Made by a program: the position numbers and the translations under genes. DNA of 64,000 bases from Pocillopora verrucosa (Eukaryota > Cnidaria > Anthozoa > Scleractinia > Pocilloporidae): NCBI RefSeq assembly GCF_036669915.1, contig NC_089319.1:18721885-18785884 (forward strand), read 5' to 3'. The notes under the pieces were generated by a model, which saw only the letters and a list, made by a program, of their open reading frames with translations, had not been told where the DNA came from and did not search any database. Position 1 is the first letter of the stretch, and each line of letters begins with the position of its first letter. Positions 33,301 to 44,941 of this stretch are shown one piece after another.

Positions 33301-35760
33301 TTCTAGAACCTAACACATAAACGAACTGTGGATAAGAATTATTTTCACTCGAAAATTATTCATTTTCAAGTCGACACACCAGCGACTAATTGAGGTCATA
33401 GCTTCCTTATCACGACTTTATCTTGATCGTGAACTAATTTAAAAGCCGAGCGAATGTAACTTGAAAACAATGCAGCGACTCACTTTACTCTTCCATTCTC
33501 AGTTTCTCCTGTGCTGGAAGTTTACAACTCCCTCAGCTCAAAGTCTAACAGGAACGTCGAACCCTGGTCAGTTGTCTTGTTTAAGAAGATCTGAACATCC
33601 TGAAAAAGGTAAAGCTTGACTCAAACACTTAATATGGGCACCGTAAATAATGGCAAAAATAAATCTTAGACTACACAAAGAATAAAAAACTTGACGCAGA
33701 ACCAATGTGAACTGAGAAGATTTGTTGAGACTATTTGAATAGTGGGGTTGAAGGTAATGTGATCGTGATGCGCTGACTTTAATTCATCAGTTACGACACA
33801 AGCAAATTCAGTTTCGTATTTTAGCCAAAAAAAACCTAAATACCGAGTCGCGAGTCGAAGCACTTCAACTAGCAAAGCATTCAGTTATTTTTCTCTTGAC
33901 GTGAGTTAGTTTCAAGCTGTCAAATTCGGCTTTTCGTGTCGTGCATTCCTCTCTGGTATCGCTTCGCTTGTAGCTGTAATGGAATAAAGTTAACTTCGCT
34001 CGAAAATCTCAGAGATGAACTCTTTTCACTTGTATGGTCACTTTTAGTAATGATGGAATTTTATTCACCTTCGAACGGAACTACTTCAAGTTAACGTGTT
34101 CCAGACACGATCAAACTAGAGTAAACCATGGCCAACAAGGTCGATGAGGATGAATAGGAAGACCGGTGACCAAATTCGCTGTGATCGGAGTATAAAATCG
34201 TCTGATGAGTGGGAATCTTAATTATAGGGGTTTCCAGAATTAAGAATCAACAACTTTGAAAGCTTGTGTATTCCCTTTTTGTGTATCGAAGAGTTGCGAA
34301 CAGCCTAAGATAGAACTGGCCGGAAATTTACGAAACTGAGACTGAGTAATTTTCGAAACATGAGAAAAATAATTCCATGTAAAAATATGTTAATATCTAA
34401 GCAATACTTTTCACTTCCTGTCGATTTTCAGACGCAAAAACTCAAACGTTCCAAGTGCACTGACGCCTAAAAAAATGATAGAAAGTGCGTCTTCTAGCTT
34501 TTAAAAATGGAGCCCTGAGTTTACTAGTACAATGACCGAAAGGCTTTCGATAAATCAAAGTGTTCCCAATATCTTATAAATTTTTACGACTTTCATCAAG
34601 TCGTCAATGTCCTCTTGATTTCTCTCTTTTTGTTTCCTGTAAGATATATCTTGAAGAAAACTCTCATATATGACGATATGTTTGCATCTGTTTTAGGCTA
34701 CACTCTGGTTAATCACGTGATTGCTACGCACACTGTCACGTGCCCGATAGACTGTACGTGGGAATGCCTACGGGATGCACGCTGTCGATCGTTTAATTAT
34801 GCAAACTCAGGGAAAACATGTGAATTAAGTGACCAATCAAAAGCGACAGCCCCAAATGACTTTGTTTTAAGAAAAGGCATCACTTACTACGAGCCAACGA
34901 CACAGATGGTGAGTCATAGAAATTTACAGATCAGTTAGAAACTTAATCATCAGTGCTCAACCTACCAAGCGCAGGAACCTTTGAGGTCTTCGGTTTTTCA
35001 AATTCCATCTTCTGAGCAAGGTGGTGTCAAAATCATATCGAGAGGTCAAATAAATGCCTTTATCTCAGAGAACGGTATGGCTGCCTAAAACTGAACATTT
35101 ACACATAGCAGCGTTTGTAAGACCTTCATTTCTAGCCCGAAACACAGTAAGTTGAAATGTGGTGGAACTCAGTGGGCGGGAGTACAATTCAGGCAGCAAT
35201 CGGGCGAATGATTTGAAATTACGAGCAGGAACGAAAACTTTAATTTAAACATGCGCACATGAATTGATTCATATAGCAAAAGTTCAAGTCGGAAGTCTAA
35301 ACGTTGTTAGAAATATCGAATGCTTAATGCACTTCAGATATTTTTCCATTTTGACTGGCTAACATTTGCTAAGTGCTTATAATTGGACGGGTGAAATCAA
35401 ACAATTTGGACATGGAACAGCCAATCAAGCCGCAAATAAGAGCTGCTTTACTGATGAAAGAACCACTCATTCTCGAGAATTTTGTTATTGACACAATTGA
35501 TGTCATAAAATGCCTATTTTCTAGAAGGAAATCCTGGGTAAATATAATTTGCTCAAATAGAGACAAAATCGTTGCTCGATATACAAAACTTTGAAAATAT
35601 CAAACTTCTATACTCATTTTGAAAGAGAAACGTTAGTTCTAAGAACAAGAATATATTTCAACCTAAGAAGGTATTGTCATGGTAAGTTTCGCCTAATAAA
35701 AGGATGAAAGTACGTTTAACCATTCTTCCCATTTTCACCCAGGGAGGAAATAGACCTGTT

Positions 35761-35900
35761 TGTGTAGAGTGCGTGACATGTTTTGTTGAGTTCATGAACC
35801 ACAAAGGGTGTCGGGAAAAAAAAGAGAAAAGCATGTGCTCGGAGTTTTCGAATAAATACAACCTTGTGTTTAATTAATCTGGTGATTTGAGTGTGTAACA
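35761..35900 (+). repeat. 5' LTR
   Basis: 140 bp, starting TGTGTAGAGTGCG and ending GAGTGTGTAACA. It contains AATAAATAC near 35851, a possible poly(A) signal. LTRs this short are at the low end for Gypsy elements. It is identical to 42084-42223. Confidence 0.95.
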
Positions 35901-35901
35901 T

Positions 35902-35923
35902 TGGCGACCCCGCCAGGACTCGA
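35902..35923 (+). promoter_or_regulatory. primer-binding site
   Basis: Starts TGGCGACC one base after the LTR. The reverse complement of the 22 bases has the layout of a tRNA 3' end: the end of a T-loop, a T-stem CCTGG, a 7-nt acceptor strand, discriminator G and CCA. A discriminator G is typical of serine tRNA, so a tRNA-Ser-type primer is likely; the exact tRNA is not established. Confidence 0.75.
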
Positions 35924-36124
35924 CCGAAGAGGCTTATCATCGACGAAGAACTGCCTTGGGTTGTGAAGGACAAAGTAATTGGCACGCTTGGTTGATTCGT
36001 CGAGCGCGAGTTGGTTGTGGTCGATTGCTGTCGACGGCGGACTGATCTTGACGTAAAGTGTCGCATTTCTTTTGTGAACGGCTGATTGCACTATTGGTGA
36101 GTACGAAAGATTATTTTTGGAAGT

Positions 36125-37369
36125 ATGATGGATACCGAGAGTCTGCAGATCGAAATTCAGGCCGCGTTGTGTTCCTTGAGCGAGGAAAGGCTTAAAGAAG
36201 TTTGTAGTGGGCTGAACATTACTGTACCGCCTGAGAGCAAGGGAAGGTTGGTTTTTATCCGAGCTCTAAATAAATACCTCGAAACGGAAGAATTAGATAA
36301 TGAGAAGCTCAAAGTGTTGTCGTCGTCTCTAAGTATGCAGGGAAAATTTGTACCGGAACAGAAAACGGAACCGCCGAAAGCTTCTGAAAATAATAAAGCG
36401 ACCGTCAAAATAGAGCAAAATCCCGTGGTGTCAATTTCAAAATTCAAACGCGACTTCAAGATTTCGGGCCAGATTGGCGACGCGTCGCAGAAGGATCGTT
36501 TGAGTTTTTCCTCGCTAGTGCATCAAATTGAGAATGGTTTAAAGAACGACTATACAGAGGATGAAATTAAAGAGGCTGTGATAAAAGCGATAAATCCGGC
36601 GTTAAGCCTAAGAAGTTATTTGGAGGGTAAGGTAGATTTAACACTGGCCAAATTGAGGAGAATTATGCGTTCTCATTATCAGGAGAGAACAGCAACCGAA
36701 CTATATCATCAGTTGAGCTCAACTGTCCAACAGCCAAAGGAAAAACCTCAAGAATTCTTGATCCGCCTTCTCGATTTGAAACAGAAGATCTTGTTTGCAT
36801 CTCAAGAAACTGACTCGGACCTGAAATATGATCCTACCTTAGTACATGGCATGTTTGTCCATAGCTTTTCCCTTGGCCTGCAAAGTGAGAATATCAAGAT
36901 CGAAATGAAGCCTTACTTGGAAAAGAAATTTATAAGCGATGAAGAACTATTCGAGAAATTAAATGTGTGTTTCAGTGACGAACTGGAGCGATCACAGAAA
37001 TTCGGTTCACAGCTAACCCCCAAGGTAAATGCTGTTCAAAAGGGAGGGGACAAGCAGGAGACAAAGAATAATGGGGTGGAGGAAGGTCTCATGAAAGAAC
37101 TAAGGGAGCTCAAGGCAGAAGTGGCCGCAGTCAAAGAGAGAGTTCGGGCCCCACTCCGGGCTCAAACCCCCCTCACACAACAGCCTATGAGACAACCCCC
37201 ACTGTGTAGGACCTGCCAACAAAGTGGGAATGGATGGCCGTGCAACCATTGCTTCAGGTGTGGGGCGAGTGGCCATTATGTACGCGAGTGTAATGCCCAA
37301 TTCAGCCGACGCTCTCCGGCAGAATCTCAGGGAAACGGCCAGAGGTCACGCCCATGGGACAGGGTGTGA
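36125..37369 (+). CDS. retrotransposon Gag
   Basis: 414 codons from ATG 36125 (an ATG directly preceding it, ATGATGG, is in frame). The N-terminus has a SAP-like helical stretch ([15 protein letters not shown]). The central part is alpha-helical capsid-like sequence ([12 protein letters not shown]). A short coiled-coil ([17 protein letters not shown]) precedes a proline/glutamine-rich linker. A CCHC zinc knuckle, [14 protein letters not shown] (residues 376-389), binds nucleic acid. The stop at 37367-37369 lies inside the overlap with pol. The heptamer G GGA AAC at 37330-37336 is in the gag frame and positioned for -1 frameshifting. Confidence 0.9.
   Translation: MMDTESLQIEIQAALCSLSEERLKEVCSGLNITVPPESKGRLVFIRALNKYLETEELDNEKLKVLSSSLSMQGKFVPEQKTEPPKASENNKATVKIEQNPVVSISKFKRDFKISGQIGDASQKDRLSFSSLVHQIENGLKNDYTEDEIKEAVIKAINPALSLRSYLEGKVDLTLAKLRRIMRSHYQERTATELYHQLSSTVQQPKEKPQEFLIRLLDLKQKILFASQETDSDLKYDPTLVHGMFVHSFSLGLQSENIKIEMKPYLEKKFISDEELFEKLNVCFSDELERSQKFGSQLTPKVNAVQKGGDKQETKNNGVEEGLMKELRELKAEVAAVKERVRAPLRAQTPLTQQPMRQPPLCRTCQQSGNGWPCNHCFRCGASGHYVRECNAQFSRRSPAESQGNGQRSRPWDRV
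37330..37336 (+). promoter_or_regulatory. candidate -1 ribosomal frameshift heptamer G GGA AAC
   Basis: The heptamer obeys the X XXY YYZ rule, and its GGA and AAC triplets are exact gag codons. It lies 31 nt before the gag stop. The pol frame is the -1 frame and is open from 37294, just after a TAA at 37291-37293, so slippage here leads straight into pol. A downstream stimulatory structure could not be assessed by eye. Confidence 0.75.
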
Positions 37370-40300
37370 CCAGGCAAGAAAATCAGTCCCGTTACGTGCA
37401 GTGTGGAAAACAAAGCACAGACCATGTACCACTTAACCGCTGCGGAGCCTGTAAGATCAATAGATATTATTCAAAAGAATGTCAAGTAAAATACAGAACT
37501 GTGCATAAACCAGTTTGCATGGCTATACAGGAACTTGAGAAACAGAAAGCAGCCGGAGATGATGGCGATGATTTGAACACGACGTTTCCCTGCCACCTGA
37601 CGCCAAGGCAGCAGCTCGGACTGACGAAAATCGTGGGACGGAGGTGCGTGGTAAAATGCCTAATTCAAGGAAAGGAAGTGGAGGCATTATGGGATACAGG
37701 TTCCCAGGTTTGTGTTGTGTCAAGGAAGTGGCAACAAACTCACTTACCGCTGGAGGTGTTAAGAAATGTTGAAGAGTTGTTGGGAGCAGGAGAAGAGTTG
37801 AATTTGGAAGCGATGAATGGGACAAACATTCCATTTGACGGTTGGATTGAGGTCGGGTTTAAGTTGGCTGGAGATGATACAACTGCTCATGAGCTGACAG
37901 TTCCAGTACTGGTGGGACAAAAGGAACAAGAGTACCCAATCATTGGCTTCAATGTTATAGAAGAAGTCCTCGCTCAACATGGTGGAAACCACCAAGCGGC
38001 AAGTAACATCATTCAGCAGTCATTCCCTTCAATTCATCATACTCGCGTAGGTACCCTGATCAATCTGATCCAGTCAAGAACACAGGATACCGGTACTGCA
38101 GCTGTTAAAGTCGGAAAGAGAGATGTTATGCTGCCAAAAGGAGAGGCAACGACAGTTAAGTGTCAAACTCACCTCGGACCAGTTCCAGAGGGGATGCCAG
38201 TAATATTTGAGCCCAAGGAAGACAGCGAGCTCCCAGACGGACTGGAATTGGGCGAGGAACTTACTAAAATAACCCCGGGAACCTCTAGTCACGTGGCCGT
38301 CGTGGTCCAAAACAATACAGACAGAAACATCTTGTTAAAGCGCAGAACAGAATTGGGCCGGATACACCTGGTAAAGTCAGTTCTACCAATTCCAAATACT
38401 CCCGACTCGTACTCTCGAGGAGACGAGAATTTTTACCCTGAAGCTACCTTGCATCCTGGTCAGGAACAAGATGGATGGGAGCCACCAGTTGACTTGAGTC
38501 AGCTAGAAGACAATGAACAATTGATCGTCCACGAAATGCTACGGCAAGAAGCTGGTGCCTTTGCAAGAAACGACGATGAGGTTGGCTGCGTGGAGAACTT
38601 GGTGCTTGATATCCAGTTAAAGGACAATGAGCCAGTACAGAAGAACTATATCTCCATCCCCAAGCCACTCTATGGGGAAGTGAAAGAGTACTTAGAAGAC
38701 TTGATTAATCGAAATTGGATCTGCAAGTCCCGTTCGGCTTACTCCTCACCCATGGTCTGTGTTCGCAAAAAGGATGGAAGTCTGCGACTTTGTATTGATT
38801 ATCGAGAATTGAACAAGAAAACATATCCAGAACGACAGCCGATTCCCCGTATACAGGATATCTTAAATGGCCTAGGCGGCAACAAATGGTTTACAGTTCT
38901 GGACCAAGGGAAGGCCTACCACCAAGGCTTTATGACAGAAGAAAGCCGCCCCCTGACTGCATTCGTGACCCCCTGGGGATTGTATCAATGGAATAGAATA
39001 CCGTTTGGGCTAATGAATGCACCGGCGGCATTCCAAAGGTGCATGAATGAATGTCTAGATGGCTTACGTGACAACATCTGTATTCCCTACCTGGATGATG
39101 TCTTGGTGTATAGTAAGACCTTTGAGCAACACGTTCAGGATGTCCAACAAGTCCTGCGTCGACTGCAGGAACATGGGATAAAGTTAAAGCCATCAAAGTG
39201 CAAGTTCTTCCAACGACAAGTTAGATATTTGGGGCGGGTTGTTTCCGGCGATGGCTACTCTCTAGACCCAGAGGACACGGCTGCCGTACACAACTTGGCG
39301 AAACAGAAACCAGCAACAGTGGGTGATGTGCGTAAACTGCTAGGGTTCCTGAGTTACTACAGGCAATACATCCAGGATTTCTCACGCATAGCTAAGCCCC
39401 TGTACGATCTAATGGCTGGCCCTGATCTATTGGCTAATAATCATAAGGTAACATGGACAGAGGAACATCAGAAGCGGCTTGACATGCTGGTCGACCGACT
39501 GACTTCTCCTCCAGTGATGGCATTTCCCGACTTTACGAAGCCATTTGTACTTCACACAGACGCCTCGCAAGAGGGACTTGGAGCTGTATTGTATCAAGAA
39601 CAGGACGGGAAGCTCAGAGTTCTAGGTTATGCCTCTAGGACACTAACTCCAGCAGAGAAAAATTACCACATGCACGCGGGAAAATTGGAGTTCCTTGCCC
39701 TCAAATGGGCAGTAACTGAGAAGTTCCGTGATTACTTGTACTACTCCACCTTCTTCACTGTTTACACCGACAACAATCCACTAACTTACATTCTGTCGTC
39801 AGCTAAGTTGTCTGCAGTAGGGCACCGGTGGGTGGCAGAACTGGCAGATTTTAATTTTAACATCAAGTATCGGCCTGGCAAATCTAACATTGACGCGGAT
39901 GTACTATCCCGCCTACCGCTAGATTTCAGTGCATACATGGAAACCTGTATTGCAGAAATGGAAAAGGACGCAATTTGTGCAACAAGTCAAGCAGTGATCC
40001 ATCAGGAAACAGACGCCACACCCTGGGTGGCAGCAGTTTCAGCAAGAGTTGGCATTGCTCACGCAGAACCGGGCGTCACAGATTTGGTTTTTCGCCAACT
40101 TACGTTAGAAGAAATATTAAGGGCTCAACGGGAAGACCCCGACATCTCACGAATCCTGGCCTACAAGAAACGGGGATATCCCCCATCAGGAGGAGAGCGG
40201 AAAAATGAGACTCGTACAACATCTTGCTACTTGAGAGCATGGAATAAACTCCATATATCAGCGGACGGGATCCTGTGGCGCCAAATTAAGAGTCGATTGC

Positions 40301-41919
40301 AGCTAGTATTACCTACAAAGTTTAAACAGTTGGTTTACCAAGAACTTCACATTGAAATGGGTCATCTGGGTGCAGATCGAGTGGTGGACTTAGCGAGATC
40401 TAGGTTCTATTGGCCTTACATGCAAGAGGAAATCGAGTATTTCATCGCCAACAAGTGTCACTGCATCCAGCAAAAGAAGCCCCAAATCTCCCCTAGAGCA
40501 CCAATGGAGAGCATTACGACGACTGCCCCTTTTGAGATGGTGTCTATAGACTTTCTTCATTTGGAGAAAAGCCAACGGGGATTTGAATATATTTTGCTGA
40601 TAGTAGATCACTTCACAAGGTTTGCACAGGCCTACCCAACCCGAAACAAGACAGCACGAACGGTGGCTGAAAAGATTTACAATGACTTTGTACCACGATT
40701 CGGATTCCCAGCCCGTATACACAGTGATCAAGGAGGAGAATTTGAGAACAATCTCTTCCATCAACTACATAAGTTGTCTGGCGTTTCCAAGTCTCGCACC
40801 AGCCCCTACCACCCTCAAGGGAATGGGCAAGTGGAGAGGATGAACCGCACGCTATTGTCTATGCTGCGAACACTCCCAGATTTGAAGAAACGAAAGTGGG
40901 ATGAATCACTCAACAAGATGATCCACGCGTACAATTGCACTAAGCATGAGGCGACAGGATACGCTCCGTATTACTTGTTGTTTGGAAGAACACCCCGCCT
41001 GCCCATCGACCTGATTTTCAATTTGAATCAAGAGAGTGCAGAGGGAGATTATAACACTTACGTCCAAAACTGGCAGCATGATATGAAGGAGGCATACCGG
41101 ATAGCTCAACAGAATGCAAAGAAGACTGCCGAGCGCGGCAAGCAATATTACAACAAGAGAGTCTCAGGTGGCGTTCTTCAGCCAGGCGATCGGGTGCTAG
41201 TTAGAAACTTAACAGAGCGCGGTGGACCCGGAAAATTACGATCCCATTGGGAGTGCGCTATCCACGTTGTGGTTGAACGAATGGGGGCTCAAAGCCCAGT
41301 CTACAAAGTTAAGCCCGAGAGTGGAGGTGGCCGCGCAAGAGTGCTTCACCGGAATTTACTACTGCCTTGTGACGCTTTGGAAGCAGATGCCCCAAACCTG
41401 GGATTTGGTACGCGACCCCCAAAAACAGCAGTAGAGAAACGACCTTTGTCTGTTTCGGGAAATGACCTACAGAATTCGGGGAAAGATGATGATGATTTCG
41501 GTAGTGTGGACCTTGTAGAGGAAATACCTACTGAAGTAAGAACTTCAAACTCAGTGTCTCCAGGACGCGATTTGCCTTCAGAGTCAATTGAGGATTCTGC
41601 GACTACTGAGGGCACCAATGGGCCATCCAGCGAAATACAACTTGCAAATGAAGGAAGTGCTGACAATGACGGATCAGGGGGAGAGGACATTGCTGAGCAG
41701 GACATGTGGACTCGGCCGCAGCGCCAAAGGAGACCGCCGCAGATCTTAACTTACAACTCCCTGGGAAATCCACAGTACCAGTCGGCTGAGCCAGTATTCA
41801 GCAGTTCACGCGTTAACGCCATTCAAACTCCAGCTATCACAGCTATTCATCCGGGAATACCCCTGTATTTCTGGGTGTGGCCATGCTGTTTCCAACCTGT
41901 CTACTACCCGAGGGCTTGA
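37354..41919 (+). CDS. retrotransposon Pol (protease, RT, RNase H, integrase)
   Basis: 1521 codons if counted from the first ATG, but probably translated by -1 frameshift from gag. The N-terminus has a MYND-like finger (C17, C30, C33, C43, H51, C55). Protease: DTGS at D114. Reverse transcriptase: [18 protein letters not shown] and the YLDD box at 579-582. RNase H: HTDAS with D736, and TDNNPL. Integrase: HHCC-like finger (H999, H1004, a CHC cluster), catalytic D1066, D1125 and E1161 with exact D-x35-E spacing, and a GPY/F-like module. About 150 acidic, Ser-rich residues follow. The domain order PR-RT-RH-IN is that of Ty3/Gypsy. No internal stop or frameshift was seen. Confidence 0.95.
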   Translation: MGQGVTRQENQSRYVQCGKQSTDHVPLNRCGACKINRYYSKECQVKYRTVHKPVCMAIQELEKQKAAGDDGDDLNTTFPCHLTPRQQLGLTKIVGRRCVVKCLIQGKEVEALWDTGSQVCVVSRKWQQTHLPLEVLRNVEELLGAGEELNLEAMNGTNIPFDGWIEVGFKLAGDDTTAHELTVPVLVGQKEQEYPIIGFNVIEEVLAQHGGNHQAASNIIQQSFPSIHHTRVGTLINLIQSRTQDTGTAAVKVGKRDVMLPKGEATTVKCQTHLGPVPEGMPVIFEPKEDSELPDGLELGEELTKITPGTSSHVAVVVQNNTDRNILLKRRTELGRIHLVKSVLPIPNTPDSYSRGDENFYPEATLHPGQEQDGWEPPVDLSQLEDNEQLIVHEMLRQEAGAFARNDDEVGCVENLVLDIQLKDNEPVQKNYISIPKPLYGEVKEYLEDLINRNWICKSRSAYSSPMVCVRKKDGSLRLCIDYRELNKKTYPERQPIPRIQDILNGLGGNKWFTVLDQGKAYHQGFMTEESRPLTAFVTPWGLYQWNRIPFGLMNAPAAFQRCMNECLDGLRDNICIPYLDDVLVYSKTFEQHVQDVQQVLRRLQEHGIKLKPSKCKFFQRQVRYLGRVVSGDGYSLDPEDTAAVHNLAKQKPATVGDVRKLLGFLSYYRQYIQDFSRIAKPLYDLMAGPDLLANNHKVTWTEEHQKRLDMLVDRLTSPPVMAFPDFTKPFVLHTDASQEGLGAVLYQEQDGKLRVLGYASRTLTPAEKNYHMHAGKLEFLALKWAVTEKFRDYLYYSTFFTVYTDNNPLTYILSSAKLSAVGHRWVAELADFNFNIKYRPGKSNIDADVLSRLPLDFSAYMETCIAEMEKDAICATSQAVIHQETDATPWVAAVSARVGIAHAEPGVTDLVFRQLTLEEILRAQREDPDISRILAYKKRGYPPSGGERKNETRTTSCYLRAWNKLHISADGILWRQIKSRLQLVLPTKFKQLVYQELHIEMGHLGADRVVDLARSRFYWPYMQEEIEYFIANKCHCIQQKKPQISPRAPMESITTTAPFEMVSIDFLHLEKSQRGFEYILLIVDHFTRFAQAYPTRNKTARTVAEKIYNDFVPRFGFPARIHSDQGGEFENNLFHQLHKLSGVSKSRTSPYHPQGNGQVERMNRTLLSMLRTLPDLKKRKWDESLNKMIHAYNCTKHEATGYAPYYLLFGRTPRLPIDLIFNLNQESAEGDYNTYVQNWQHDMKEAYRIAQQNAKKTAERGKQYYNKRVSGGVLQPGDRVLVRNLTERGGPGKLRSHWECAIHVVVERMGAQSPVYKVKPESGGGRARVLHRNLLLPCDALEADAPNLGFGTRPPKTAVEKRPLSVSGNDLQNSGKDDDDFGSVDLVEEIPTEVRTSNSVSPGRDLPSESIEDSATTEGTNGPSSEIQLANEGSADNDGSGGEDIAEQDMWTRPQRQRRPPQILTYNSLGNPQYQSAEPVFSSSRVNAIQTPAITAIHPGIPLYFWVWPCCFQPVYYPRA

Positions 41920-42067
41920 GAGGAGCCTCTTATAAGACCCAAACATTAAAAAAAAAAAAGAAAAGCAAAAGCACGCAAGGTGCTGAAGGAGACAACGTCA
42001 AACAACAATTACAGTAGCTGCAGAGAACTCTGATAAATAGTTTTGTAATATTTAGAAGAACACTTTC

Positions 42068-42083
42068 ATTTTCGGCGGGGAAG
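42068..42083 (+). promoter_or_regulatory. polypurine tract
   Basis: The purine-rich run CGGCGGGGAAG directly abuts the 3' LTR, the expected place for the plus-strand primer of reverse transcription. Confidence 0.7.
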
Positions 42084-42223
42084 TGTGTAGAGTGCGTGAC
42101 ATGTTTTGTTGAGTTCATGAACCACAAAGGGTGTCGGGAAAAAAAAGAGAAAAGCATGTGCTCGGAGTTTTCGAATAAATACAACCTTGTGTTTAATTAA
42201 TCTGGTGATTTGAGTGTGTAACA
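42084..42223 (+). repeat. 3' LTR
   Basis: 140 bp, matching the 5' LTR at every base I compared, including the run of eight A. The host EGF exon resumes at 42224 with TTTGCACCTCGGC. Confidence 0.95.
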
Positions 42224-43062
42224 TTTGCACCTCGGCTTTATGTCAAAATGGTGGAACATGTGTTGACGCGTGTTGGAATCCTCGGATGTTCACGTGTGAA
42301 TGTCGACAGGATTATAAAGGAGTGTATTGCGAAAAGCACAGCGGAGGTGGGTAACTCGTGACTAAATAGAAGAGAACACTTAAATTTGCGATAATTTCCT
42401 TTCAGCAACAAGTCTCATATTATGTTTCCTTTGTTCCACGTACAGTGAGAAGCTGTCAGCAGCTGAAAACCCTGGGAGCGAATCAGAATGGCATTTATAA
42501 AATCAACCCAGATGGTCAAGGGGTCATAAACGTGTACTGTGACCAAACCACAGATGGAGGCGGGTGGACTGTGGTTCAAAGACGTTCCCGTCCATACAAG
42601 CAAAGCTTTAGACGAATGTGGGTAGAGTATCGAGTAGGCTTTGGCGACTTGTCCAAAGAATTCTGGCTTGGAAACGACAACTTGCACCGAATCGCCTCTT
42701 CAGACAGCATTCTTCGAATAGATCTGCACCAAACCAACGGCCAAAAGGGATATGCCAAATATGGTGGGTTTCGGGTAGCTGACGAAACAGAAAAGTATCG
42801 ATGCGACATGAGTTCGTACGATGGAAACATCGGAAATGGATTTTATGGTAATACAAATCCTAAATTTAACATTCGAGGGATGAAATTCGGCACACCAGAC
42901 CAAGATAATGACAACCACCCTGGCAAGTGTTTTCCTAGTGGTCCATGGTGGGCAAACCAATGTGGCAAGGTTAATCTCAATTCAAAGAATGGTCCGTACT
43001 GGGATCCCTGGACTTCTCAGCCTAACCTAAAATTCTCTGAGATGAAAGTAAGGCATAACTGA

Positions 43063-43791
43063 ACAAAACTGCTATAGTCACCATAGTTCACCTTCAAGGA
43101 TGCAAGGAACTCGACGAAGAGATCTGGGCACTAACTAATGTAGCCTTTATAGAATTTGCAATGGCAACTCAAGTTGTCATGTAACGCCCAGTGCTGCGTG
43201 GCGTTACAACCAAAAACAGCTGCGAAGGTGACTGAAATCCATTGATATATTATTAGCATAATAATATATTGACACATAATTTAGTCTTGCGCTTGGTTTT
43301 AAATATCGACACGAAATCGCTTTCTTCAACTTGAAATGAAATGTGAAACCTTTCCTTCTAATGGTGATGTTTCATTAGCACCCCACGAACAGATGTCACA
43401 CATTATAAACAGACGATCATGTTTAATCCTGTTTCAAGACACCAAGAGACCAAAACAAAGTGAAGCGATCAAAAGCAAACCTTGAAGTCACAGGCCAACC
43501 ACATGTTTCAAAAACTGTTATTTACAAATGGTCTGGTTTTATAGCCGTGTTAGTGAAAAAGGCTTCTACTTTCTTGAAAATAAAAATCATAAAAAAGTGT
43601 TTGTAAAATAAAGCCTCGGCAACTTCCCTGAACTTTCAAGCATATCGTTATATCATACTAATTTAAAAGCCCACGAATATGTAACAAGTGCAAATCTAAC
43701 TTGAAGACTCCACACTAAGTTTCTTATACGTAAGTACTATTAGTGCCGATAAAGAGCTGTACAAGACAGTTTCTCTTATTGCCAAAATGAT
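43063..43791. other. FReD gene 3 3' flank and spacer
   Basis: Non-coding. Nearly identical to 43-769, with the same 0.9-kb deletion and an AATAAA signal about 550 bp past the stop. Fewer than ten differences were noticed over the first 1.9 kb of the two segments. Confidence 0.6.
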
Positions 43792-44259
43792 TTATTTGAG
43801 AGTAATAGTGCAGGCCTCACTGCACTCACCCTGTCGTCCATTAACATCAGTAGCACGTACCAAGAAGTGGTACTTATTGCCGGGTGATAACTGAGTCAGA
43901 ATGCAAGCCATAGGAAGCGTCAACGCCTTGACGACTCCAATCTTCTTCCACTGGTGAGGGTTCTCCGTTGTGCCGCCGTCCTGAAGGGCAAACAGTTGCT
44001 AGTTCATTGTAGGCGCGTGTCTCTCCTCAAGAGCCATGTACCACGACAAAACGATACCACTTCGAGCCACCGCTATGGAGACATTAGGTTTCGGAGGAGG
44101 GTCTTTAGTCTCTGTTGCAGGAGATACGGGGGATGTTGCCCTAAACTCGGCGGTAGACCCTGTTGGGGTCTTGTAGATAATTGTGAATAGCTTTGCAAGG
44201 CGAATAACAAAGGATAAAAGGAGTTTGAGTAGCCAATCAGAGCGCGCCTTCATTGCCAT
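43792..44259 (-). pseudogene. ATF7IP-like FN3 exon, broken copy 4
   Basis: Same domain and same TAG after APTMN as copy 1. One difference from copy 1 is Arg for Pro in the VAxSG loop (VARSG). It retains the longer NKYHF form. Non-functional as read. Confidence 0.7.
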
Positions 44260-44658
44260 CCACCGTTTAAAGTATAAACAAATTTCTAAATCAAATTCAA
44301 TGGCAGATCTCTCCCTTCAAGGAAGGGGTGCCACTTATAAAACATTTTTCACAAAAAAAGCACCTTGTTACCTAGGTCTCACAGTCTTTGATTTTGCTTC
44401 CATCTTCCCTTTTATCCATTGTATCATGAACCTGTACGTTTATTTTACACAGTCTTGAGACATGGTTTGAGGACCAATGCTAACCTGGGCTCAGTTGTTG
44501 GAGGGCTGATTAGTGCTAACCCAGGGTTCAGTTTTAATTCAGGTTTCCTTACTGCTTTGTTAAAAAGCCTTTTTTGGATAATTTTTTTTATTTTTTAAAA
44601 GGTATCCAATCATCAAATCGTAGACGAAACAAATTATAATGAATTTTCTTCTATAGCT

Positions 44659-44855
44659 TTAACCCTATAACTCTCAAGATCTGATTATTAATTTCCTCCT
44701 CTACCTGCTTAACATTTCCTTGTAAATTAGTTGCGAGAATTTGGTGCTAGATCAAGATAACAACTTCTACCTTCTCATTACCTGTTTGCTGGATAGTGCA
44801 CAGATATTGTAAGGAGAAGTTACATGTGAATCACTTCTGGGAGTTTGAGGGTTAA
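44659..44855 (-). repeat. MITE-like element, type 2 (unit 4)
   Basis: TTTAACCCTATAACTC to GAGTTTGAGGGTTAA, the counterpart of 1637-1829 in the near-identical block. It keeps 4 nt (CCTG) that copy 1 has lost. Confidence 0.6.
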
Positions 44856-44941
44856 GATCTGATATCAGATTTCACACTAACCATGAGGCTACCTCAACCC
44901 AGCTTTGCACAACATGGCCCAAGGCTAAAGACAAGGACAGC

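Larger units (their letters stand above)
35761..42223 (+). mobile_element. full-length Ty3/Gypsy-type LTR retrotransposon
   Basis: 6463 bp with 140-bp LTRs that begin TG and end CA and look identical base for base. The order is 5' LTR, primer-binding site, gag, pol (protease, RT, RNase H, integrase), polypurine tract and 3' LTR, which is the Ty3/Gypsy order. Both frames are open and all catalytic motifs are present, so this copy may be recently active. It lies in the sense orientation of the host gene. No env-like frame follows pol. The flanks share only TT (CCTGTT on the left, TTTGCACC on the right, against CCTGTTTGCACC in the empty copies), instead of the usual 4-5 bp duplication. Confidence 0.95.
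33470..43062 (+). pseudogene. FReD gene 3, interrupted by an LTR retrotransposon
   Basis: Exons 33470-33608 (signal peptide), 34697-34908 (PAN), an EGF exon split into 35743-35760 and 42224-42346, and 42446-43062 (FReD). The retrotransposon 35761-42223 sits after codon 6 of the EGF exon. The two exon pieces total 141 nt against 139 nt elsewhere, so 2 nt were gained at the insertion. Skipping the exon would join phase 0 to phase 1 and shift the frame, so a normal protein cannot be made from this locus. All other exons are intact: the FReD keeps DQDND and paired Cys, and has its own variable patch (SKNGPYWDPWTSQPNLKF) plus private changes RRMW, HQTN and CGKVNLN. Apart from the insertion no damage is seen, so inactivation is recent. 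Confidence 0.85.

Noticed and set aside
41920-42083. A possible env-like gene after pol
   Set aside because: Only about 160 bp separate the pol stop from the 3' LTR, with no frame of useful length.
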